Shown here in pieces: positions 11,442-23,133 of a DNA stretch of 64,000 bases (position 1 is its first letter; the number at the start of each line of letters is the position of its first letter). The position numbers were made by a program, and so were the translations under genes. The notes beneath the pieces were generated by a model. It did no database searches. It was not told where the DNA came from and saw only the letters and a program-made list of their open reading frames with translations. This stretch comes from Phyto melanocephala. Lineage: Eukaryota; Arthropoda; Insecta; Diptera; Rhinophoridae. The stretch spans positions 121,236,333 through 121,300,332 of the forward strand of contig OW799233.1 of assembly GCA_941918925.1 (NCBI GenBank), written 5' to 3'.

Positions 11442-12989
11442 TAGATGTGAAGAAACATATATTTTTCTTTTTATATTTTTTTAATAATACAGAAAAACAC
11501 AGAGATTTTAGCCTATAATATGCAGAAATTAGTATTAAATTTTGTTTTGGTAACAAATTCATTTAAATCCGCTTAAAAAAGTACAAAGATTTTGAAAAAA
11601 ATAAAAATTATCAGAAAAAAAACTATTTAAGAGCAGATTAAATTGAAAAGTTAACAAATGGTCTATACACGAATTGAGTTTGAGAGTCGCTTATATATAC
11701 AGAAGGAAAACCAGAAAGAGAATATCTTATAATAAACAATTACATTCAACATTCCTTGCAGCTTAAAAAAATTCAAGTTCAATGTTATATCAAGTAACAT
11801 TAAAAGAATCACTCAATTCAAATTTGAAATGAATGAGTCTTATTTTCATATTTACCAAAAATGTCACATCTACATCTTTTGTTTAGTATGGATTTACATT
11901 TGTGCTTGTTTTTGCTTAAATCCTTACCAGTTTCCTTTGCATAAAAAATCTTGGCTTATCGTTTTCTTTCAATTAAAATAAATCTAATTTTTGAAATTCT
12001 TTATTTGAACAAAAAATTCCAACACGCTTAGAGCTATTGAATTCTTTACAAATACAAAGAGCTTCCTTTTTTAGCAGCCAAGTACCAGGAAATAGATAAA
12101 CTTTTCCACTCAACGCAACCATTCTCAAGACATTGACATTCCCCAATAGACGCGAATATTGCCAGCAATTCAATGTGAAACGTAACATAATTGATTACGT
12201 GCTGAACGATCCCCAAGGATTTATTACATACATACATACAAAAGCGTTTAATATACATGTACATATATATAATATAAACACGCATACTAATAATATCAAC
12301 GACTACGTTTAGCATTCAAAAGAAAAATAAAAAAAAAAACATTTCTTGTGTTTTTTTTTTCTTTATAAAAATATTTGAAAAGAAAACTCTTAACGTTAAG
12401 CTTTAGAAGACAGAAATTGTGTTAAGCTTCAGAAAAAGCGCTGAAACGTTCAAATTAAAAACGAAAAAGAAATTAAATAAAACATCCGTGAAAAATTTAC
12501 AATCGGATGCATCGGTCATAATTAACCCTACACTATAAACTAAACATTTATTTGAGCCAGATTTTTGGTATGATTTTACCTAAAATTAATTCTAGACAAA
12601 ATTTTCGAATTTTTTTGATAGACTTGTTGCTCTCTGTTTCAGCAAATAGGCGTTAGATATCAGCTAGAATCTAATACTTAACCACAACCAGAGGCTACAT
12701 GATAATCCAGAAAAGTTGCGGAAATATGCAAAATATTTTTGCAATTAGTTAGTCTGTTGTTTAAGGGATTCCGGTGCTAATTCATGTATGATATTTATAC
12801 TCACCCAGACAAAAACAGGCTAAACGGAACATTTAAATTTAAATTTGCCGGATAGACAGATAAAAACCTGAACAGCTAATAAACTGGCTTACCAGAAAAA
12901 AAAAATGATTTAAGTCCTTATATTTGAAAATTATTTTGTTTTTGTTATGATGTATATATTTTAAAACTTATAAAAACAAAAACGTTGTA
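11442..12989. other. intergenic stretch, one unassigned minus-strand frame
   Basis: The minus-strand frames at 11973-12315 have less biased composition than the surroundings and two cysteine pairs, but match no family I recognise and have no splice or start context I trust. Near 12800 there is a short block (AAAACAGGCTAAACGGAAC) that resembles the interspersed repeat at 36757. Confidence 0.4.
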
Positions 12990-13254
12990 CAGTACAAACT
13001 CGATAATCCGGACATGCAATTTTACAGACACATCTATATTCCGGACACTGCTACAAAGCAGACAGTAAAACTTTTTTTACTGTAAAGTCAGGACGGTATT
13101 TTTTTTTTTTCATTTATATAATGCTTATTGGAATTGCTTTAAAAAATTTCACCTTGCGACATGCGGTTACATTTTTAAACAACTAATGGGAAGGAATTTC
13201 CAAAAAAATATACAGCAAAGCTGGAAGCAGTTGTAGCCTGACAGGAATGAAGAA

Positions 13255-13685
13255 TGGATGAAGGCAGATTTAATACCACTTGCTAATTTGAAAACAGTAG
13301 AATCCAATTAAGATGTAATTCGCAAATTAATTAAGGCCATAGATCCAAATCAGCAACTTCTAAATGAAATCATAGATGATTGGGCGATGGGTCAAAACGA
13401 GCTTGAATATGATTTTTTTGACCAAGAAATCATTCGATCAGTTGTGGAAGAAGATCTTCATGTACAAAGTTCGGGTGATTCGGCTGTTAGCATAAACAGA
13501 CTTGATAACAAAAACAGTAATGAGGTTATAAAATTTGTCCAAAAGCTATAGAGTGGGCTGAACAAATCAATGCATCACAAATGGATTTATTAGTTTCAAA
13601 AAGATTAAAAGACACAGCGTACACATTGTCTTCCGAAACCTTTAAAAAAACCAAAATCAATTCATTTTTTACAAAAAATTAATAA
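13255..13685 (+). pseudogene. pogo/Tigger transposase C-terminal remnant
   Basis: Reads LIPLANLKTVES, DVIRKLIKAIDPNQQLLNEIIDDW and a following acidic stretch with DQEIIRSVVEEDL, which fits the region after the DDE core of Tigger transposases. Two stops interrupt it, and the CENP-B DNA-binding domain and catalytic core are absent. It lies inside the TIR-bounded element at 12990-14462, which supports the assignment. Confidence 0.55.
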
Positions 13686-13763
13686 GAGCAAATAAAAACA
13701 TAGTGCATATCTATAACAATTTTATGGGTTTATGAAATCTAAAGTTAAATTTAAATGTACATA

Positions 13764-14199
13764 CCCAGCAAAATCTTTACTTACCTAGTAAGTTAGCAAG
13801 TAATATTGGAGATACACATAAACTAGTTACTTTTCGACCGAATAACTACTTATTTTTGTTTGAGTTGTCCCAGAAATCATGACCCTCGCTTACAAATGAA
13901 CTTACAAGAAGCAATAAAATAAGTAGTTACCAATAAAGCTGAATTATAGCCGGATATTTTTATACTGTTGCAATACAAAAAAAAATATAAAAATTATAAT
14001 ATTGGGCAAATTATAATATTTACGAAGTTAATTTAAAGTTCACTGTTTAAAAAAATATATAAAAAGTTTTACGAAGGTCATAACCAATAGGCCATTTCTC
14101 TGAACTTTAAACTAATGATATTGGTAACGACCCCTCATTACTATGTAATATATGAAGTAATGACAACCTATTACACAATTTCAAAAAGATTTTGCTGGG
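13764..14199. mobile_element. MITE-C nested in the pogo-like element
   Basis: 15-bp perfect inverted ends (CCCAGCAAAATCTTT) and TA on each side (13762-13763 and 14200-14201). A related element with the same CCCAGCAAAA ends is at 29119-29509. It carries a GTAAGT/AGTTA-rich left arm and no coding frame. Confidence 0.75.
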
Positions 14200-14508
14200 T
14201 AACTATTTATATGTATAACATTTTCGTTTCATTAACTAAATTTAAATGTAAAATGTATTGAATTTTATTTTCTTTTTAATGAAAAAAACTTGATATATAA
14301 ATATGAAATTGATTTCGTTTTCATTCGTAACAAAAAATTAATTAAACCGTTGTTTTTTCCATTTTGAATGAAAGTTAAAAAAATAAACATCTGTAATCTG
14401 GACACTCCAGTAATACGGACATTCTCAGTATTTATGGTGTCTGGATTATCGAGTTTGTACTGTACTATAATTGAGTTTTAGTTGGACTAAAAACTTGTAG
14501 TTTATATA

Positions 14509-15221
14509 AAAGGTTTTCTAATAAGAGTGATATGATTTCCTTATAAAAAAATCACCCTAATCTATTGTTAAGGAAATTCAAATTCTGTTTAGTCTGACTG
14601 GGGCAGATTTATCAATGGGTCAATTCTGGTGCGATGAAAATCAACAAATTATTTACGAAAAATCATTACATTCACCTCAGTTGACAGTTTGGTGTGGTTT
14701 TTGGTCTGGTGAAATTATCGGTTCGTATCTTTTTCAAAATGATACTGGTAACACCGTTATTATCAATGTAGAGAGCTAAAGATCGATGATAACCAAATCT
14801 TTATGTCTAAAATTGGAAGAAGTTGATCTTGACAACATTTGGTTCCAACAAGTCGGAGCTCAGTGCCATACAGCAAATGTAACAATTGTATTATTAGTAG
14901 AAAAGTTTGGGGATTCGTTTATTTCAAGAAATTGTGATATTGAATGGCCTCCAAGAAGTTGTGACTTAACGCCATTAGACTATTTCTGGTGGGCTTATTT
15001 GAAGTCATTGGTCTTTTGAAATAAACCAGACTTTCTTTAAGCTTGAGTTCATTGAATTCGAATTCCTGCAAAAGAAGTAGTGAAGGCCATTAGAATGACA
15101 TTTTATTTAGAACTTAATTGTATCGATTGTATTTCACATTAAATAAAAATCTTTTGAATTTCATTAACAATATGTATGGTTTTTTTCAAAGAAATCATAT
15201 CACTCTTCTTGGAAAGCCTTT
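14509..15221 (+). mobile_element. mariner-like element, internally deleted
   Basis: About 30-bp imperfect inverted ends (AAAGGTTTTCTAATAAGAGT / ACTCTTCTTGGAAAGCCTTT plus GATATGATTTC) lie between TA at 14507-14508 and TA at 15222-15223. At 713 bp it is about half of a full mariner. The N-terminal DNA-binding part of the transposase is gone and only the C-terminal DDE half remains. Confidence 0.85.
14600..15140 (+). pseudogene. mariner-type transposase, C-terminal half
   Basis: Two frame-linked pieces. The first (14610-14770) has GQFWCDENQQIIYEKSLHSP followed by LTVWCGFWSGEIIG. The second (14786-15019) has the block IWFQQVGAQCHTANVT, then DIEWPPRSCDLTPLDYFWW and YLKSLVF. These are the mariner family blocks around the second and third catalytic acids. 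The second acid, normally D in QQDGA, is V here, so the protein would be inactive. A stop near 14777 separates the pieces. Confidence 0.85.
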
Positions 15222-15491
15222 TACAGTAAATTTAGAATTTCAAATAAAATGTGTTTTCTTTTGAAGTTAAATCCAATTTTTAAAACTACATATTAAATAT
15301 ATATTAACTTTATTAAAAACTACTACTTAGTTGGTATTAAAAAAATATTGTTTTTTTATATTTCTATTTATTAAATACTTTTAATATTTGAAAATCAGAC
15401 AATACTCCGCAATACAGACACCTCGTGAATTCGCCACATGTATTACTATATTACTATTAATTTTATTAAATATAAAACTAAAAGTCAAATA

Positions 15492-15855
15492 CACGCAAAG
15501 AAAAACCATGGTTACGACATGATCACGACGGTCATATTATAGTTTCTATAACAAACAGTCGAAAACAGGTAATAGTTATTTTTGTTTCATTTCATTATAT
15601 ATTTTGTCACGATAATCAAGCATTTGTTTGAATTGTATCATTTAACGTTTACTTTTCATAAACATTTTAAAATGGTTATCATTTAAAAATATGAAAACCA
15701 TGAAAACCACAGATATATGATTTTAAATGATACTTTTATTAAACATAATAATGATAACTGGTAACCATTATATGTTTTAACCATTATCATACAATTCAAT
15801 CAAAGTATGTTGCTCTTCGATTATGGTTACCACAACCGTATTTTTTCTTTGAGTG
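15492..15855. mobile_element. MITE-A copy 2, uninterrupted
   Basis: 364 bp between TA dinucleotides (15490-15491 and 15856-15857), with ends CACGCAAAGAAAAAC and the inverse CACTCAAAGAAAAAA, each followed by a GGTTAC/GGTTGTGGTAAC block. It reads through TATCATTTAACGTTTAC, the empty site of the piggyBac insertion seen in copy 1. Confidence 0.8.
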
Positions 15856-15857
15856 TA

Positions 15858-17379
15858 CATTCCGAAAAAATTTTGGTACTTTCAAATCGTCAACTTGGCC
15901 CAAAACAAAAAAAAAACTCAAAATGCATCACTGTTATTTATACCATAAGTATGGTAAAGTAAAGGAGAATAATTAAAGATTATTTGAAGGGCTTATAACA
16001 AGTTTTAGAAATACTTATCTATCACATTATAAGGAAAGTGATAACTAAAATACTTCTTAGTAAGGCAGACGATGTGTTATAGTCATTGAAAAGTACGTCG
16101 CTCAGTAAAGCAGGAAGTCATTACCTAGTTTTTGCTGAGTAAATTCATTCTCTATATACATTTTTATTTTACGTATTCTTATCTTTTGTTTACATGTTAA
16201 TAGTTTTAAGAATACACTTATTATTTTTCCATCAGTCAAAGAGTTCTAGCTACCTTGCGGAGCTCCAGTGCTAATAAATATTTATGCAGAGCTTCCAAGT
16301 GAAACTTAATAAATATTAGTTATGTCGTGTTAGTTATTACTATTAACCAATTTACATTAGCGGGTTTTGCTAAAAATATATAGCCAGCTGTACTTTGCTT
16401 AGACCTAGATACTCAGATAAACTTCGAGTACTTGATTCAGTAGATGATTCTGTGTTGTTTTACTTTATTACTTTCATACATAACAAACATTAGCAAAAAA
16501 CTAATAATACCCTTTTCATTCATGTAGCTAAAAGTTCAAGATGAAAGAAAGAAATTGAAAATGTTTAGCGTTAAAGCGAAATATTGAAAAAATCAAGCAA
16601 ATGTAGCATAAGAAAAAAATCAAATCAAATGCAATAAAGAGAGAAAAAGAACTGAAAAAAAGATGTTTGAGTAGAAGTTAATACCACTTTTAGGTAACCC
16701 AGTGCTAAAGAATAAAAGCAAAAGCAGAAAATTCGTAAGAAACAATTGGAAAAAAATGTATTTAAAAATAACAGTTTATGATAAAGCAGTCTTTGTTTAG
16801 AAGACACGCAATGCTAGACATTTAACCGTCAGAAGAATTCTTGCACTGTGGAGGGCATATCAACAAAAAATGCGGTTTATGTTTTCAGTTTTCGATTTAG
16901 AGTTTATCTGCAGACAAAAATTAAAAAAATAATTTGAAAATGTATTAAAAGTAATAATAAGCATTCAATTGTATATCGTTGTACACATTTTCTAAAATTT
17001 TTATTTGTATTTAATTTAAACCGCAAAATATTGCTTAATTTAACTTAGGACAAGTTACCGATCAATTTTATTTTTGACAAATTTTTTTTTGGCAAAATTT
17101 ATAAATGTGTATGTAATAAGTAAAGCTCGCAAAAGGATTTTCAAATGTTATCCTGAAATTTTGGACACATATACAATTTTATACTTTACTTTAGCTTTAG
17201 AGTATTTGCAAGGGTATGCACCAGTGTCGCCATTTGTATATATAAGTAGTGGTCTTCTCATTATGCACGATGCAAATTGTGAGTTTTTTTGTTGTTTATT
17301 TCTTTGTTCTTAAACATGGAGTGATACACAATTAGGCAGCTCGTTAAGATTTGAAGCTTTTTGTGAAAAGGGGCCTTTA
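15858..17379. other. AT-rich stretch, scraps only
   Basis: The end near 16120-16135 (CATTACCTAGTTTTTGCTGAG) resembles the right end of MITE-C but no partner end was found. The rest shows nothing I can assign. Confidence 0.4.
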
Positions 17380-18050
17380 AATCAAAATACATTACGTGCA
17401 CTTTTTTCCACAATCAGAAGACTTGTGGACAAATCTCAATAAACGTGCATGTGGGAAATGTAAAAACACCTGCGCTTGGTATCTTTATACGTTTTACGGA
17501 AAATATTGCTGTTGTTAGCGATAGAATAGCAGAAGCGCCGTCAACCTCTACTCTTCTTCACGCGCAAAAATTGAACATCTCGAGAATATCACTGATGTGA
17601 ATTTTGAATAAAGATTAAAATCCGCATGCTTACAAAATTCAAATGATCTAAGAGCGGAAACCTACTGTGTATATCTAGTCCCGTCAATAAGTTGAATGCT
17701 TGATTGGACAGACAGAAGTAAATGGTGATTTAACAGTGGACTCATTAGCAAGCAGAATTTGTGCAGTTGGGAAAAAGAGAATCCACGATGCATCTACAAA
17801 GAGTGACTTTTTGGTAAGGTTTATGGGCTGGTGGCATCATTCTTTTTATACAAATTCGAAAAGGAAGCGGAACGTGCAGTTACCGTTTAATGGTGTTCGC
17901 TATTACAAGATAATAACGGATTTTGTGGCTGGAAATTGAGGATATAGATCTATACGATATGTAATTTCAACGGAATGGTGCTACTTGTTACACAATCAAC
18001 GAAACAATAGCTTTTTTAAAAGAAAATTGCAAAAACCAGAGCGAGCGTTG
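17380..18050 (+). pseudogene. Tc1/mariner-type transposase relic
   Basis: Blocks in order across several frames: LFSTIRRLVDKSQ (near 17400), ENIAVVSDRIAEAPSTSTLL with LNISRIS (17500-17590), HAYKIQ (17630), NGDLTVD and QNLCSWEKENPR (17720-17790), AVTVNGVRYYKIITDF (17870-17925) and FQRNGATCYTINETIAFL (17960-18020). This is the order of a mariner-family transposase from the paired HTH linker to the second catalytic block. The second catalytic acid is N (family QQDGA, here QRNGA). Nothing of the third block follows. Several frameshifts and stops are present. Confidence 0.75.
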
Positions 18051-18894
18051 AACCGAATTGTGTGTTTCACACACAATTGTCATAGATTCTTCTATCATAA
18101 TTAACAAATATTAAGATAATTGTCTAAGAATTTTTTTTTTTAAATTACAATTAACATCGAGCATTTTTGTTGGATCACCCTTTAGTGTTCTCAAGTTTAT
18201 AATTTCTGACTAAAAAAAATATATAATTTTTGATAGCCTATGATTAGTGATATTGATTTAGTAATATCCGTCTGCCTATCTGTAATTAGTTCAGTCTGCA
18301 ATTAAGTTTGAGATCCCTACTGGTTCTTTCCGATTAGAATTTTAGGATCTTTAGGAGCTTTCTGAGATATCAGCAAATAAACACGAGTTCTTTTTTTTTT
18401 CATTTAAAACTAACATTTTCTAGCTATCGGATAATTAGTAGTCACGTTTGATGCTATTAGTAGATATTATATGCCTCTAGGCTTTTTGTTAAATTTCAAA
18501 AAAGTTACAGAAGCTCTTAACTAAATTTTCTGCAACATCCTAAAGCCAAACTGTTATCACTGTTTCAAAATAGCTGAAATATAAGCACAACTGCTTCTGT
18601 GTTTTTTAATGTAAAAACAGAAAATTTATTTTCCACAGCTAGGCAACTCAACTGGTCAATATAAATATCAAATAAAAGAGCTTAACAGAGGAAATCTTAC
18701 ACACTACAAGATAATCATAACCAAATACGAACTAGTGTATAAATTTAGATTTGGGTCAAATACAGTAATTTAAAATATATTCCCTTCAAATCCTCAATAT
18801 TAGTGTCACATATAAGTAACGACCTGTTCAGTATAACACAGTTAACTAAACAAAATGGCGGAGACATAGGTAAAGTTTAGTAATAACTTGTTTT

Positions 18895-19470
18895 CTTCCT
18901 CATGTTCCTGTGACCAAGTCCCAATTAAATAGATAGTAACTCGTTGTGGGTGGATTAGTTATACACGGATTCCATGAAGATTTTCTGATCTCCAAATTCG
19001 ATAAATTTTGTGTATTCCAGAGGCCATTCAGATGTAAATGCGCTTTATCGGAGAGAAGAGTTCTTTCCATAATGGCAGTGATTTTATTGTGCTTAATTGC
19101 CAATTAAACGAACAGTGGGTGCTTTTAATGTTCTGCTGCTTTGACCTTCTGAGTGAGTTGAATTTTGTACACATGATGGAGGAGAACTTTATAAAATTTC
19201 ACGGTAGTACTTCGTAAAATATGAAGTTGTTAAAAACAATATCGGATTGATGTTGTCGGGTTTTGGTGACACGTTCCTTACACCAGCAATGCTTTCAATA
19301 GACCGGTAAGTTGATGTCCACTCTTGATGTGCACTTTCTCGAGATTTTTCATCTTCAAAGATATCGAGTGGCGTCAGCATAGTTTCGAGATATTTGTAAA
19401 AAAATTTTACAATTATAACGCGATGTCCACTCGTAGAGCGCTTCATTTTTAAAAATTGGAAAAGGCATAT
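18895..19470 (-). pseudogene. Tc1/mariner-type transposase relic, minus strand
   Basis: Read on the minus strand, a start-like MKRSTSGHR at about 19446 leads through a helix-rich N-terminal part to a stretch near 19250 with VRNVSPKPDNINPI, then EGQ-type linker and, in a second frame at 19103-18990, LLSDKAHLHLNGLWNTQN, which corresponds to the family block LSDEAHFHLNG-VNKQN containing the first catalytic acid (D retained, following E is K). The sequence ends near 18900 before the second and third catalytic blocks. At least two frameshifts. Confidence 0.65.
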
Positions 19471-20960
19471 TCGACAGATGCCACTTGCACAAAAAAATTA
19501 CACTTAATTTAAGCAGTATATTATTACTGGGACGCCCGTTAGTTTTTCTCTTTTTGAAAGTTAATTCTAATAGCCGAATCTGAAAGCTCTTAAATAGCAA
19601 GTCAAACAAATAGATAAAAATTATGTATAAGAAAAGTGCTTATTTTACAGCAAGTAAGATAGTCTTTGCGGCGGTATCTTCTTTCTAAGGTAGATATCTT
19701 ATTTTGCTCGAAATCAAAATGGCATCCATTTAAGAAAATAAATTCAAAAAGAAAAAAGTTTTTAAGCAATTCAAACCAGTGTTAATGAAGTGGTTAGCGA
19801 CCCATAGTGTCGTGCGACAATTGCAAAGCAGTCAAGTGTATGTCAAAAAAAAAAAAAGAAGAAGAAGAGAAAAAGACAAAAGATCATGAAATATTTTTTT
19901 ATTCATCTTTACAATTGATATAAGACAACAGCGTAACACTTCTTTTATTGATAAAAAATATGTTTAAGCTATTTTCGCTTTAAAGAACAATAAATAATAA
20001 ATCATTTTCAAGTTCTCTCTAAAGACTACTAAGATGAATGCAAAAACTAAGTTGGCAAAAGAAATAAAAAAAGAAATGGGATTAAATTTAATAAACAAAA
20101 CAATACTTGTTTAGTTGACTACTGATTTCTGATATCCGGTAATAAACTTGAGCTAATAACTTATTTATTTGTTTATTTTTTAAATAAGCTGATTAGTTTT
20201 GATATTTATAAACAAATTATTTAATTGGAATATTTAAAAAAATTTTATATTTGTATTTCTACCGTAAATTGACTTTTTCGATTGAATACCATTCAAGGGC
20301 TTTTTTTCACAGTTGAATGTTACCAAACAGTACTAGAAATATAGAGGCACTCTGTGTTGACTTAGCAAAGGTAAAAGTAATTTTTTATATATTTCTGTGC
20401 TTATAGTGCCCCATATCACAAACGATTGGCTTCTTTAGCCACATCTGCAAATTTTTAATCAGGCTCATATCAGAGTTCATATTAACATTCTTCATTTTTA
20501 CAAAGAATTTTTTTGTTTTAATTGTGATAAAGATAATAACAAACAAAAGTAAAAGGGTTGCCGTTGGGTTAAAAATTTCAATTTAACTAATTGTGGTAAA
20601 ATATATGAAAAAAGGAAAAGCTAAAGTAGTTACCGAATTCAATTAACTTAAGTCCCGGGAGTTAAATAGATGATATTTACAACCAACATGCACCCACCGA
20701 TCAAAGAGTGCTGATGATGAAATCGTAGCTGGTTTCGAAAACGCATTCCACTCGGCTAGTGTCGGTAAAAATATAATTTTCAGATTTATTCTTTCATTTA
20801 TCACAATTAATAAAAAAATTCTTTGTAACAATAAGAATGTTAATGAACTCAGAAAAGTTCGAAAAAATAAAAAAATTCAATTTGCTAGGTAATGTTCATA
20901 AATATTATCCTATACATCACCTACATAAAAATTTTTTCCCTGAAAGTTGTAAAACCTTCG
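19471..20960. other. AT-rich stretch with one conserved 50-bp block
   Basis: Mostly unassigned. At 20711-20760 there is a block (GCTGATGATGAAATCGTAGC and following) that recurs at 24665-24714. No transposon ends or long frame accompany it. Confidence 0.45.
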
Positions 20961-20964
20961 CGAG

Positions 20965-21975
20965 TACATAATCATAATCCATTGACATTCATATATTGGC
21001 TACATCCGCAAATAGTGCGGTCAGGCTTAATGCATCTGATTGTTGGAGATCGAGGACGTAGGGCCATGCAAGGATATAAGCTACGCTGCCTTTGCGCTGG
21101 AATCAACCTTCTGACTATGTTACGCCCTACATGGACTTTGATGGGGTGTACAGGGTTGTGATTCCCTCCAGGATTGAGTGGAATGGGGGGGGACGATCTT
21201 TTGGGGAGCTTTGACACCAGGATCTATACTGACGGTTCTAGAATGGAATGTAGTGTCTTCTCTGATGGACAGGAGATTGAGCTCTCTTTCCGGCTTCCGG
21301 ATGATTACAGCGTTTTGTAGGCAGAAATACTAGCTATCAGGGAGGCATGTAGGTTACTGAATGACAGGAATATCCACGGGAGCATTGGTATATTTGTCGA
21401 CAGTCAGGCGGCACTCTTGTCACTCAGGTCGTACATTACTACGTCTAATTTAGTTGGATAATGTAGTAAGGAACTGTCAAGGCTTGACCAACGGGCTGAC
21501 GTTACTCTAGTTTGGGTTCCTGCGCATAGGGCAACTATGGCCCTCTTTTGTTGCACGGCGTATTTTGTTACTTACTAGTCGAAGTCGAAGAGACATATCG
21601 CGATTGCTGGCTGTATTGACCGGTCACTGGATGTTAGGCAAACATGCAAGTCGACTCGGTCTCCCATCGAACGACCATTGTAGCATCTGTCGGGATAGAG
21701 AGAAGGAGGAATCGGTTTTCCATCTTCTCTGCGAATGTCCTGCATTGGCCGCTAAGAGACACAGATTTCTGGGCGAACATGTACTGGATGGCCTCTCTGC
21801 TTTATCTGAAGTTGGACTGAATTATCTACTGAGATACCTCACGGCCACGGGGTGGATCTATTACCCTTACTGAAGGATTTATTTTGGGATAGATTTGAGC
21901 TGACGAGTGATGTGATCCTGTTAAATGGAGTCATACGAACTCTACTTGACTGTTTGCGTGCAGTGAACTACCACG
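20965..21975 (+). pseudogene. LINE 3' end: RNase H and C-terminal zinc motif (LOA/I-like)
   Basis: Higher GC than the surroundings. In pieces it encodes an RNase H domain (ILT/IYTDGSRME at about 21220, then AEILAIREACRLL, FVDSQAALLSL and TLVWVPAHR up to 21535) and a C-terminal region with LTGHWMLGKHASRLGL and the zinc-binding pattern C-x2-C-x~9-H-x4-C (CSICRDREKEESVFHLLCEC, 21690-21745). This order (RNase H after reverse transcriptase, then a CCHC motif) is typical of non-LTR retrotransposons of the LOA and I groups. The reverse transcriptase is missing, as expected for a 5'-truncated LINE. Stops at about 21320 and 21463 and frame changes show it is dead. Confidence 0.8.
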
Positions 21976-22524
21976 TTAACCAACCAACATAATATTTATC
22001 GTATATCAATAACAAGTAAATATTTCTAAAAAACGTTACCTTAATTGTTAAGCTCGTTGTTCTGTTCATAAATTCTTTAAATTTCAAGGTACTTTCTGAA
22101 CTTTGTACGACTTCAATCCAGCTTTGTCTTTGACTCTGAGCACAAAAGAATCAAAGCTTTTAAATTTATGAGCTGCTATTCTTTTAGAAGTATTTTGTAT
22201 TCTTCAAAAGTGCTGATTGAATTCTTTTGCCTTACCAATATCTGTTATTATTATTATCTGTTATTTTCTTTCGGATTCAGTTTTTTTTAATGTTTAACCC
22301 TAGTTCTTATACCCCAATTTTTTACATGAAAATATACCTTAGTACATGTGTGGCCAGTAGAAATTATTCGCGTTTTTCTTTATAGATAAGTTTTAAGGAA
22401 AAATTTTTTTGTTCAGACAATTTGTACAATATAACTAACATTTTGACTGGTCAGAATAAATTGGCGTACATAGCAAGCCAAACATTTTTACTTCATATTT
22501 TATTATTAAGATAGTAAAAGTACA

Positions 22525-22725
22525 ATGACACTAGATAAATTCTCCAGCAAACTGATAAAATTGCATCAATGTTATGTGTTATGGACCATGATGAACTATA
22601 ATTTTGAATGTTTGTATAAACTGAGTATAAAACTCACCATGGATGAGCGGTTGTTTTCTTACGGTGACCTTATCCATTTCACGCAATACATAAAATTCGT
22701 ATATCTGGAAAACGATATTGATTAG
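22525..22725 (+). pseudogene. piggyBac transposase fragment
   Basis: The frame includes LWTMMNYNFECLYKLS and KLTMDERLFSYGDLIHFTQYI. This matches the piggyBac block that surrounds the first catalytic aspartate (V-D-E-x-L-x-x-F/Y-R-G followed by F-x-x-Y-I). The conserved R-G is altered to G-D. The next element, 58482-59821, encodes the same LWTVMNYNFE stretch on the opposite strand. No other transposase domain remains, so it is a fragment. Confidence 0.75.
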
Positions 22726-22734
22726 AGTACATTT

Positions 22735-22840
22735 ATGGAAAAAATGGGTGCATTAACAATAGTGGGCGTGGCACCTGCCATATGAATTAAATACTAAAAT
22801 TTGGGGTGGCGAAGCACACCGGGTATTAGCTAGTAATAAA
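22735..22840 (-). repeat. end of ACTAGC-type interspersed repeat
   Basis: On the minus strand it reads TACTAGCTAATACCCGGTGT, GCTTCGCCACC and GCCACGCCCACTATTG. The start and the CCACGCCCAC motif match the plan of the repeat at 40484-41360. It is inserted between the transposase fragment and the right arm of the piggyBac element. Confidence 0.6.
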
Positions 22841-23133
22841 TAAAACAAAAATATAAATTTACATCACCAACAAAAAAAAAACATTCTTCGATTTGTACAG
22901 TTGCAAAAGTGGCCACATCTGTACTTAAGTATACGGTCTTGAGGGTACCGAATTTAGCAGCTCATAGCTCCTCGAAGGTTTAATCTAGGATAGTAGTTGA
23001 GATGTCAAATTTTATTCATTTTCTTAGATCCAAAGTTTCAGTAAAAGGGCATAAGTCATTTAGGAGGTGTATTACTCCACAGTTTCAATGGCCACACCTG
23101 TACTTTGATATAAGGACTTCATTATCATGCTAA

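Larger units (their letters stand above)
12990..14462 (+). mobile_element. pogo/Tigger-like DNA transposon
   Basis: Inverted ends of about 25 bp (CAGTACAAACTCGATAATCC at the left, its inverse with one mismatch at the right) between TA dinucleotides at 12988-12989 and 14463-14464. The GTCCGGA/CCGGAC motif repeats just inside both ends. This is the Tigger/pogo pattern (CAG-starting TIRs, TA duplication). The 1473 bp include a 436-bp MITE at 13764-14199, so the original relic is about 1.0 kb. Confidence 0.8.
22298..23133 (+). mobile_element. piggyBac family-2 element, copy A (deleted)
   Basis: Left end TTAA (22294-22297) then CCCTAGTTCTTATACCCC and an ACATGTGTGGCCAGTA motif. The right arm (22905-23125) carries GTGGCCACATCTGTACTTAAG and GGCCACACCTGTACTTTGATA. 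Both arms match, in inverse order, the element at 58482-59821, as does the transposase piece between. The right terminus has decayed beyond recognition, so its end is approximate. About 840 bp, non-autonomous. Confidence 0.75.

Noticed and set aside
11973..12315. Overlapping minus-strand frames as host exons
   Set aside because: No motif, no credible splice sites and no neighbouring exon. Noted in the gap entry only.
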